A stretch of DNA of 23,916 nt, taken from positions 1 to 23,916 of the forward strand of contig CBDUBS010000042.1 in assembly GCA_965365445.1 (NCBI GenBank). The letters are read 5' to 3'. This document shows positions 1 to 6,129 of this stretch, one piece after another (positions within the stretch are counted from its first letter, which is position 1; every line of letters starts with the position of its first letter). The notes under the pieces are model-generated. The model was not told the origin of the DNA. It saw nothing but the letters and a program-made list of their open reading frames with translations, and ran no database searches. This DNA comes from CBDUBS01 sp965365445. Lineage in GTDB: Bacteria; Bacteroidota; Rhodothermia; Rhodothermales; DASSAV01. The position numbers were made by a program, and so were the translations under genes.

Positions 1-781
1 CCGCCATGATGTGGGAAACGACTACGTCGGGCACCGCAGGCTTCCTGCCGTGCACCTTCAGAACATGATAGCCGAAACGGGTGCGAAGGACAGGGGAGAG
101 CTGGCCTACGGGCGTCGTATAAGCTGCTTCCTCGAATTCGGGAACCATCTGACCGGGTCCGAAAAAGCCGAGGTAACCGCGATAACCGAGGCCGCCTTCG
201 CCTTTTGATGAAGGATCTTCGGAATGACGAAAGGCCATATCCCCAAAGTCCGCCCCCCGCTTTATGGAATCAGCTATAGCGGTGATTTTGGCCAGCGCTG
301 CCAGGGTATCTTGCGGAGTATCTTCCGGTGAAGCCATGATGAGTATGTGGCTGGCTTCCACGACCTCCTGCATACGTTCGAACACCTGCCGCATCATCGG
401 CTCGATGACCTCCTGGTCCAGCAGGTAGGGCCGCGCCATGTTGGTTCGGTATTGTTCTATCTCGGTGGAAATAGCCGAGTCGCTCCGAAGGCCGGCCTCC
501 TCTCCTGCAAGCACCTTGAGGCGAAAGTTCAGGTAGCGGTCGAGGAAGTCGGCATACTCTTCAAACGTATCTTCTCGGGCTGCGTCCACGCCTCCCACGG
601 ACCTGGCGTACCGCTCCTCGAATTCGTCCAGTCGCAGCACCCGTCCGGCATACTCGGCGACTACGGAGGCATCCTCCCGTGTTGCTTCGCCTACAACCGT
701 TTCTCGCGCACCTCCACAACCGGCGAATATGTAAGCAAAAAAGAGAAAGAGGAGGGCAGGCGTCGTTTTATAGATCGACAT
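1..781 (-). CDS. Parvulin-type peptidyl-prolyl isomerase lipoprotein (SurA/PpiC-like), partial
   Basis: The gene reads leftward from an ATG at 781 and leaves the window after 260 codons. The N-terminus has a hydrophobic signal (about residues 8-20) ending in a lipobox, IFAGC, so Cys22 is the likely lipidated residue and the protein probably sits on the periplasmic face of a membrane. Residues 141-247 form a parvulin rotamase domain: ASHILI at the start, the central segment with GEGGLGY and GFFGPGQMVPEFEEAA, and FGYHVLKV at the end. A second SHIM motif begins at residue 256, so a second rotamase domain probably follows outside the window, as in SurA. Residues 35-140 are the helical chaperone-like part. 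The family isomerises Xaa-Pro bonds and assists folding of secreted or outer-membrane proteins. The gene is divergent from the ECF sigma operon. Family assignment is firm; the exact orthologue is not settled. Confidence 0.9.
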   Translation of the reverse strand, partial: MSIYKTTPALLFLFFAYIFAGCGGARETVVGEATREDASVVAEYAGRVLRLDEFEERYARSVGGVDAAREDTFEEYADFLDRYLNFRLKVLAGEEAGLRSDSAISTEIEQYRTNMARPYLLDQEVIEPMMRQVFERMQEVVEASHILIMASPEDTPQDTLAALAKITAIADSIKRGADFGDMAFRHSEDPSSKGEGGLGYRGYLGFFGPGQMVPEFEEAAYTTPVGQLSPVLRTRFGYHVLKVHGRKPAVPDVVVSHIMA

Positions 782-1137
782 AAATAACAGGTTTGCGTAT
801 AACGGGCCGCACATGGTCGCGGCCACACCTTCAGGGAAGTCAAACGGAAAAACAGCGCAACTTATTGTATGACGCCGGTGAAATCAAATCGGCAAGGTCT
901 TTTACATCGGAGAAACGCCCGGCGGACGGTCTGTAGAAGCCGTATTCTGCGCCGATATCGTGATGAACGCGCCCGGCATACCAGATGGCTCTTTTCTTCG
1001 TTAATCAGAAAGAGCAACCTTTATGGTGTTTTCGTGTCCTGTAATGGAGAGCCCTGCCCCGATCCGTTTTCATTCGTCGGGTTGCGATGAGAGAATCGGA
1101 GTCGGGTAACCAGCGCCCGCCCTATAGAGGGTACCGT
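782..1137. promoter_or_regulatory. Divergent intergenic region between the isomerase and ECF sigma genes
   Basis: No convincing gene is seen in these 356 bases; the 73-codon frame at 869-1090 has basic, low-quality sequence. The region must carry both divergent promoters. A perfect 6-bp inverted repeat (GGCCGC/GCGGCC, 805-824) lies in the presumed leader of the isomerase gene. A second inverted repeat, GCTCTTT (988-994) with AAAGAGC (1009-1015), overlaps an ECF-promoter-like pair: GCAAC at 1014-1018 and GTGTC at 1034-1038. If real, that pair would let the sigma factor transcribe its own operon. The promoter reading is a weak pattern match. Confidence 0.35.
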
Positions 1138-1737
1138 ATGCATACCGACGATCGATCGCTGATAGAAGCTTTTCAGAACAGAGACGAGTTCGCTTTCGTG
1201 TCTCTGTATAACCGGTACAAGGGGCCTGTTTACTCGTTTTGTCTGAAAATGCTTCTCGACCGTGAGTTGGCTCAGGATGCCATGCAGGAGACCTTCCTGC
1301 GGATGTATGAGAACAGGGAGCGGTTGCTCAATACGGCGTCGTTCAAGGCCTGGTTGTTCACCATAGCCCGAAATCAGTGCCTCAATCAGCTTCGGCGGCT
1401 CAGCCGGCAGGTGCCTCTGCTTCCGGAGGACGAGGGGGTGGGCGCCAGTACGGATACACCCATTTCGGAGCTTGAGAAAAGCGAGCAAATCGATCTGGTA
1501 AACCGATTCCTGCAGCAACTCAAGCCCGAATACCGGGAGGTCATCGTGCTCAGGGAATACCAGAATATGTCGTACGAGGAGATTGCGGCCGTAACCCGAA
1601 GCACCCTGAGCGCAGTAAAGTCGCGGCTTTTTAAAGCCAGAAGAAGGCTCGTCGATTTCATGGAGCCTGTTCTTCGTTCGGAGGATAGGGGAAAGCTGGA
1701 TCGGAAACGTACGAAGCCGGAGCGGTCCGACACATAA
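1138..1737 (+). CDS. ECF-family RNA polymerase sigma factor (sigma-70 family)
   Basis: A 199-residue protein with the two-domain layout of extracytoplasmic-function sigma factors. Sigma region 2 spans about residues 10-88, with DAMQETFLRMY and FKAWLFTIARNQCLNQLR, which bind core polymerase and the -10 element. Region 4 spans about 125-175, with LKPEYREVIVLREYQNMSYEEIA and the helix-turn-helix STLSAVKSRLFKARRRL, which reads the -35 element. Region 3 is absent, as expected. I chose ATG 1138 because AGAGGG (1126-1131) sits six bases upstream and homology starts right after it; an in-frame ATG at 1087 would add 17 unconserved residues. The anti-sigma gene follows 13 bases downstream, so its activity is probably held back by that protein. 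The target regulon cannot be read from the sequence. Confidence 0.93.
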   Translation: MHTDDRSLIEAFQNRDEFAFVSLYNRYKGPVYSFCLKMLLDRELAQDAMQETFLRMYENRERLLNTASFKAWLFTIARNQCLNQLRRLSRQVPLLPEDEGVGASTDTPISELEKSEQIDLVNRFLQQLKPEYREVIVLREYQNMSYEEIAAVTRSTLSAVKSRLFKARRRLVDFMEPVLRSEDRGKLDRKRTKPERSDT

Positions 1738-1750
1738 AACGGCAGGTCAT

Positions 1751-2299
1751 ATGGGAGTGCCTTACAGCAATTCATTTCATGGGTCGGGTGGACACGCCTA
1801 TCTGGAGGAAGCCCTGAACCATTATGTAGACGGCGAATTGCCGCTCGACAGGCAAGCCGCTTTGTTTGCGCATTTGGCGTCCTGCGAGCATTGCCGGCTG
1901 CTGCTCGATAGCATAATCAATTTTCGCCGGGCGGGAAGGCAAGAGTACATCGCTGTACCAACGGCAGTAGATGACGCCTTTTTCAAACGCCTGGCCCATC
2001 GAAAAATCTCCGGAGAGCGGATTGACCGCGAAGCCGAACGGAGACCTCTATGGCTGGTCAGGGGGCCCGTATCCGTTCGCTCGGCTGTCGCGGCAGCAGT
2101 GGTATTGTTCGTTCTGGGCCTGCTGGTGCCCGTATATGCGCCGCCGCCTTTTCCCGTCAGAAGCGTTGAGGCCACCGAGGAACGCGTTGAGTTTCCGGAT
2201 CGGGTTCAAAGCTCCAGCGAAATGGTGTACGTCATCTATCCCGGTGTAACCGTCGAAGCGAAACGGACGGAGCGCCTTTCGCGGGAAGATGCCTTGTAA
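1751..2299 (+). CDS. Zinc-finger transmembrane anti-sigma factor
   Basis: A 182-residue protein. Residues 15-60 match the anti-sigma zinc-binding (zf-HC2/ZAS) fold, with His41, Cys45 and Cys48 in the HxxxCxxC signature and the usual preceding segment LNHYVDGELP. A basic linker leads to one membrane helix at about 111-130 (AVAAAVVLFVLGLLVPVYA), then a periplasmic tail of about 50 residues. This is the standard topology for a protein that sequesters an ECF sigma factor at the inner membrane and releases it on an envelope signal, often by proteolysis. It lies 13 bases after the sigma gene and is presumably co-transcribed. The periplasmic domain is short and has no fold I recognise, so the signal is unknown. 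Confidence 0.88.
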   Translation: MGVPYSNSFHGSGGHAYLEEALNHYVDGELPLDRQAALFAHLASCEHCRLLLDSIINFRRAGRQEYIAVPTAVDDAFFKRLAHRKISGERIDREAERRPLWLVRGPVSVRSAVAAAVVLFVLGLLVPVYAPPPFPVRSVEATEERVEFPDRVQSSSEMVYVIYPGVTVEAKRTERLSREDAL

Positions 2300-2320
2300 A
2301 GGACCGGCCAACTCGGAAAG

Positions 2321-2352
2321 GGTGCGGCGCCGTATTGGAGCTGCACCTTTTT
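2321..2352 (+). terminator. Intrinsic terminator of the sigma/anti-sigma operon
   Basis: An 8-bp stem, GGTGCGGC (2321-2328) with GCTGCACC (2340-2347), contains one G-U pair, encloses an 11-base loop and is followed directly by TTTTT. It lies 21 bases after the anti-sigma stop codon and before gltX. Confidence 0.75.
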
Positions 2353-2437
2353 CGTTTGGGGCATTCTGGTAACCCGTTTCCATGTTATCTTGGCCGTCTG
2401 ACATCCTGTTGCACCCACAGCCGATTTCTTCTGCATC

Positions 2438-3934
2438 ATGTCGTCATCCGACAACCCGATATCCGTCCGCGTCCGGTTTGCACCGAGCCCCACCGGTTTC
2501 CTCCACATCGGAGGACTGCGGACGGCGTTGTACAACTACCTTTTCGCCAGGAAACACGGCGGAACATTTATTCTTCGCATAGAGGATACCGACCGCGAGC
2601 GTTTCGTGGAAGAAGCGGAGCCCGACATTCTTTCGTCGCTCGACTGGGCGGGGCTTGCTTTCGACGAGGGACCGGGTCATGAGGGCGCTTGCGGGCCCTA
2701 CAGGCAATCGGAGCGGCAGGACATCTATCGGCGGTATGCCGACCGGCTCATCAACGACGGCCATGCCTACTACGCCTTCGATACACCGGAGGAAATCGAA
2801 GCCATGCGCGATAGGCTCCAGCAAGAAGGCAACGCTGCTCCGAAATACGACGCCGTTACCCGGATGAGCATGAAGAACAGCCTCACGCTTCCGGACGCCG
2901 AAGTGCAGGCTCGTCTGGCGGGCGGCCAGGCGTATGTCATCCGCCTGAAGGTTCCGCGTCGTGAAACCGTGCGCTTCATGGATCTCGTCCGCGACTGGGT
3001 TTCCATCGATACGGATCTCATCGACGATCAGGTGCTCGTGAAATCCGATGGTATGCCGACATACCACCTGGCTAACGTGGTGGACGATCACCTTATGGGG
3101 ATTACCCATGTCATTCGCGGCGAGGAATGGCTTCCTTCTACCCCCAAACATATCCTTTTATACCGGTTTTTCGGATGGGAGCCGCCTCAGATGGCGCATC
3201 TGCCGTTATTTCTAAGCCCGGAAGGAGGCAAATTGTCCAAAAGGAATGCAGATAAACTGGGCATTCCCGTGTCCGTGCGGCAATATCGCGATATCGGGTA
3301 CGAGCCCGGCGCCCTCGTCAATTTTCTCGCCTTGCTGGGATGGAATCCCGGCACCGAGCAGGAAATATTCACACTGGAAGAACTGGTCGAGGCCTTTTCC
3401 ATCGAGCGGGTCGGATCCAGTGGCGTCCAGTTCAATCTGGATAAGCTTGCCTGGTACAACCAGCAGTTCCTGAAACGCCTCTCACCGGAAGAACTGGCCC
3501 GGAAAGTGCATCCTTATGTTGCGGAGCAAGGATATGCGGTAGATGATTCCTACCTCGCGCAGGTTATCGGGCTCATGCAGGAGCGCATCACGCTTCTGCC
3601 GGAGGTGGCGACTGCCGGCCGGTTCTTTTTCGAGGATCCTGTTGCGTATGAGGAGGCCGCCGTCAAAAAGCGCTGGAAAGACGATTCGGCAGCCCTGCTA
3701 CGACAGTATGCGGACCATCTCGAACCCCTGCACCCTTTGCGCGCCGAAGAAGCCGAACATGCGCTTCGGAGCCTGGCCGAAAGCAATGGGGCGCCCGCCG
3801 GCCGCATCATTCATCCGGTACGGTTGGCGTTGAGCGGCGTATCGTTCGGGCCGGGATTATTCGAGATGATGGCCGTACTCGGCCGCGATGCCTGTCTGCG
3901 CCGGCTTCGGCGAGCGGCAGACGTACTCGGCTGA
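2438..3934 (+). CDS. gltX: Glutamate--tRNA ligase
   Basis: A 498-residue class I aminoacyl-tRNA synthetase that charges tRNA-Glu with glutamate, for translation and for the C5 heme pathway. The N-terminus has RFAPSPTGFLHIGG with the HIGH-type motif at residues 23-26, followed by LRIEDTDRER. The KMSKS-type loop is KLSKR at 265-269. The segment VLVKSDGMPTYHLANVVDDHLMGITHVIRGEEW between them is diagnostic. The helical anticodon-binding part fills about residues 340-495, and the length is normal for the family. No cysteine zinc site is seen near residues 100-130. The start ATG is placed so that the conserved RVRFAPSP follows closely. TATCTTGG (2386-2393) resembles a Bacteroidota -7 box, but I found no matching -33 at proper spacing. 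The stop codon abuts that of the convergent methyltransferase gene. Confidence 0.97.
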   Translation: MSSSDNPISVRVRFAPSPTGFLHIGGLRTALYNYLFARKHGGTFILRIEDTDRERFVEEAEPDILSSLDWAGLAFDEGPGHEGACGPYRQSERQDIYRRYADRLINDGHAYYAFDTPEEIEAMRDRLQQEGNAAPKYDAVTRMSMKNSLTLPDAEVQARLAGGQAYVIRLKVPRRETVRFMDLVRDWVSIDTDLIDDQVLVKSDGMPTYHLANVVDDHLMGITHVIRGEEWLPSTPKHILLYRFFGWEPPQMAHLPLFLSPEGGKLSKRNADKLGIPVSVRQYRDIGYEPGALVNFLALLGWNPGTEQEIFTLEELVEAFSIERVGSSGVQFNLDKLAWYNQQFLKRLSPEELARKVHPYVAEQGYAVDDSYLAQVIGLMQERITLLPEVATAGRFFFEDPVAYEEAAVKKRWKDDSAALLRQYADHLEPLHPLRAEEAEHALRSLAESNGAPAGRIIHPVRLALSGVSFGPGLFEMMAVLGRDACLRRLRRAADVLG

Positions 3935-4483
3935 TTACATGGCAATGGACGCGTGCGTACTCCGACAGGTTCTGACGAGGTCGTATGCCGCGATACCGAA
4001 CGCAACGGATACGTTCAGAGATTGCTTGATGCCGAACTGCGGTATCTCAAGCGCCACATCGGCCTCGCTTATTACCGCCTCATCGACGCCCTCTACTTCG
4101 TTTCCGACCACTAGGCACAAGGGAAAATGCTCCGCCGCTAGTGCATCGATCGGAGTGGGCGCATCGGTCAGCTCGAGTACGGCTATCGTATACCCCTCTC
4201 CTTTCAACCGGCGCACGGTTTCCAGTGCGGACGGTACGTGTGTCCACGGCACCACCTCTTCCGCGCCGAGCGCCGTCCGGCGCAGCGCGTGGTTTTCCGG
4301 TGTTCCCGTGATGCCCGCGAGGTAGAGGTGGTTAAGGCGGGCGGCATCGGACGTGCGAAAGATGGAACCCACATTATGCAAGGACCGGATGTTATCCAGT
4401 ACCACGACGATGGGGTGACGAGGTAAAGATGTTATTTCGGATGGATCCGGTCGCCGGATTTCGTCGTGCCTTAGCTTTCTCAT
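3935..4483 (-). CDS. SpoU/TrmH-family RNA 2'-O-methyltransferase
   Basis: A 182-residue SPOUT methyltransferase with all three family motifs in order. Motif 1 is NIRSLHNVGSIFRTSDAA (about 31-48), with the catalytic-type Asn and Arg. Motif 2 is LVVGNEVEGV (124-133). Motif 3 is IPQFGIKQSLNVSVAFGIA (147-165), which forms the knot that binds S-adenosylmethionine. The compact size, lacking an N-terminal substrate-binding domain, fits TrmH or small TrmL-like enzymes that 2'-O-methylate tRNA; the exact nucleotide target cannot be told from sequence. AAGGA lies directly against the ATG, an unusually tight spacing. The gene converges on gltX with no bases between the two stop codons and is divergent from the LEA lipoprotein gene, with 23 bases between the start codons. 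Confidence 0.92.
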   Translation of the reverse strand: MRKLRHDEIRRPDPSEITSLPRHPIVVVLDNIRSLHNVGSIFRTSDAARLNHLYLAGITGTPENHALRRTALGAEEVVPWTHVPSALETVRRLKGEGYTIAVLELTDAPTPIDALAAEHFPLCLVVGNEVEGVDEAVISEADVALEIPQFGIKQSLNVSVAFGIAAYDLVRTCRSTHASIAM

Positions 4484-4506
4484 TCCTTCGTATCGGTGTA
4501 CCTGCT

Positions 4507-5130
4507 ATGTCTTTCCACGTGTTCAGAAAAACCCTTCTCTCCGCTACCGCGCTCGTTATCTTTGGCCCGGCGTTGCTCCTTATCCTGTCGGGGTGCCAGA
4601 CTCTTCAGGAATTCGCGAATTTACGAAACGTCCGCTTTGCGTTCGACGATGTATCCGCCATGAATATGGCCGGCATCGACGTGGACCGACTCCGCTCATA
4701 TCAGGATTTATCCTCTACGGACATCCTTCGTCTGGGGAGCGCCTTGAGCCGGGGTGAATTGCCGGTATCGTTCGATATTCACCTGGAGGCCGAAAACCCG
4801 CAAGAGAACAACGTGCAGGCGCGGTTGCTGCGCATGGACTGGGAACTATTCCTGGACGACCGCGAGACGGTGAGCGGTGTGTTTAATCAGGAACTCGCGC
4901 TTCGGCCAGGTATAAGCGAAACATTCCCCATACATATCGAGATGGACCTCATTCAATTCTTCGGGAATAACCTGCAGGATCTCGTGAATATCGCGCTGGG
5001 CATATCGGGGCAGGGGGGCGAGCCGGTGGAAATCAAGCTGAGGGCCACGCCTACCATCGATACCGTCGTAGGCCCCATTCGCTATCCGCAGCCGCTCACA
5101 CTCATCCGCAAGCAGGTGGGCGCCCGTTGA
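4507..5130 (+). CDS. LEA type 2 family lipoprotein
   Basis: A 207-residue exported lipoprotein. The signal sequence runs to a clear lipobox, LILSGC, with Cys30 as the modified residue. The mature part (about 40-200) resembles the LEA_2 / water-stress (WHy) beta-sandwich seen in many bacterial lipoproteins: a first strand NVRFAFDDVSAMNMAGIDV, a central SFDIHLEAENPQENNVQ and ARLLRMDWELFLDD, then FPIHIEMDL. These proteins are linked to desiccation or envelope stress in other systems, but no biochemical role is established. An upstream ATG at 4429 would overlap the divergent methyltransferase gene and push the signal peptide inward, so I prefer ATG 4507. Assignment to the LEA_2 fold is by pattern from memory and is less sure than the lipoprotein call. 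Confidence 0.78.
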   Translation: MSFHVFRKTLLSATALVIFGPALLLILSGCQTLQEFANLRNVRFAFDDVSAMNMAGIDVDRLRSYQDLSSTDILRLGSALSRGELPVSFDIHLEAENPQENNVQARLLRMDWELFLDDRETVSGVFNQELALRPGISETFPIHIEMDLIQFFGNNLQDLVNIALGISGQGGEPVEIKLRATPTIDTVVGPIRYPQPLTLIRKQVGAR

Positions 5131-5192
5131 GGGATTTATCGGACCGAGCATTCGGCCGGATACGCAGGGAATCGGTGCGGCGCCCCTCGTAA

Positions 5193-5224
5193 TTTGCTTT
5201 GCAGAATCGGGATATGTAATTTTC
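5193..5224 (+). promoter_or_regulatory. Candidate Bacteroidota-type promoter upstream of cmk
   Basis: TTTG at 5193-5196 is followed after 20 bases by TAATTTTC at 5217-5224, seven of eight positions of the -7 consensus TAnnTTTG fixed bases and spacers included. It would give a leader of about 30 bases before the TTG start of cmk. Spacing and sequence both fit the known -33/-7 pattern. Confidence 0.45.
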
Positions 5225-5261
5225 TTTTCTGCACAAGCATAACCAAACCTCTGGTTCGTCC

Positions 5262-5939
5262 TTGATCGTTGCCATCGATGGTCCTGCCGGCTCGGGAAAG
5301 AGCACCACGGCGCGGGCCGTTGCGGCCCGATTGGGGTTTCGGTACATCGATACCGGAGCCATGTACCGGGCGATCGCGCTGGGGCGCCGGCGCAGCGATG
5401 GGCCGGCGTCGGACTCCGGTTTTCCGGACGGTCTCGAAGTAGGCGTTTCCTACCGGGACGGTCAGATGCGCGTGGCGCTGGATGGCGTCGATGTTTCGGA
5501 AGAAATACGGCGTCCGGAAATCGGAGAACTGGCGAGCCGGTTGAGCGCCCGGCCGGAGGTTCGCGAAAAGCTCGTTGCAGAACAGCGCCGGCTTGCCCAA
5601 CTCTTCAACCGGGAAGGGGTGGGCGTCGTGCTCGATGGACGCGATATCGGTACGGTTGTTTTTCCGGAGGCTCAGGTTAAGATCTATATGGTGGCCGACC
5701 CTGAAGTGAGGGCAAGACGCCGTTGGAAAGAGCTTACGGAGAAGGGCGAGCGGATCGAACTCGCTGCCGTGCAGGAAGAAATGATGCGGCGAGACCGACT
5801 GGATGAGGAGCGCGAACACTCCCCGTTGCGGAAGGCTCCGGATGCCATCGAACTGGACACGAGCCGGTTTTCTTTCGATGAACAAGTGCAGTTTGTTTTT
5901 GAACGAGTTATGGAACGGATGAGCGATTCTTCCGTTTAG
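5262..5939 (+). CDS. cmk: Cytidylate kinase (TTG start)
   Basis: A 225-residue nucleoside monophosphate kinase that phosphorylates CMP and dCMP with ATP. The P-loop GPAGSGKST is at residues 7-15, the substrate-binding segment YIDTGAMYRA at 28-37, LDGRDIGTVVFP at about 124-135 and the lid region RARRRWKEL at 150-158. The motif RRDRLDEEREHSPLRKAPDA near 176-195 is typical of Cmk. Length is normal. No ATG precedes the conserved IVAIDGPAGSGKS, so translation most likely begins at TTG 5262. It is followed by rpsA, a pairing conserved in many bacteria. A long frame on the opposite strand (5136-6005) is only its shadow. Confidence 0.95.
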   Translation: MIVAIDGPAGSGKSTTARAVAARLGFRYIDTGAMYRAIALGRRRSDGPASDSGFPDGLEVGVSYRDGQMRVALDGVDVSEEIRRPEIGELASRLSARPEVREKLVAEQRRLAQLFNREGVGVVLDGRDIGTVVFPEAQVKIYMVADPEVRARRRWKELTEKGERIELAAVQEEMMRRDRLDEEREHSPLRKAPDAIELDTSRFSFDEQVQFVFERVMERMSDSSV

Positions 5940-5955
5940 TTTAGCTCGCATAAAA

Positions 5956-5991
5956 GTACGGTTGCGGCCCCGTGCCGCTTCGTAGCCGTAC
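5956..5991 (+). promoter_or_regulatory. Nested hairpin in the cmk-rpsA spacer
   Basis: An outer perfect stem, GTACGG (5956-5961) with CCGTAC (5986-5991), encloses an inner stem, GCGGC (5964-5968) with GCCGC (5974-5978), around a CCCGT loop. It begins 16 bases after the cmk stop and lacks a T run, so it is not a standard terminator. It may be an mRNA processing or stabilising structure, or part of an S1 control region; the function is unknown. Confidence 0.4.
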
Positions 5992-6129
5992 GCCGAAGTA
6001 TTCACGTTGTTTGTTTAACCCTAAAATCACTTTGCGGAGCCGGTATGGGTGGGCGGCCCGCGAAGAGCGACAGAAAAGGCATAGCCGTCGCTACCCCGAC
6101 GACGACCCGGCGGCAGCCTGGAGAATCCT

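Noticed and set aside
869..1090. 73-codon frame between the foldase and sigma genes
   Set aside because: Arg-rich sequence without motif, in a region that must hold two divergent promoters; it also runs into the sigma gene start.
5136..6005. 289-codon open frame on the minus strand over cmk
   Set aside because: It lies fully opposite a confident cmk gene, and its translation is rich in His, Pro and Arg with no family motif; a shadow of codon bias.
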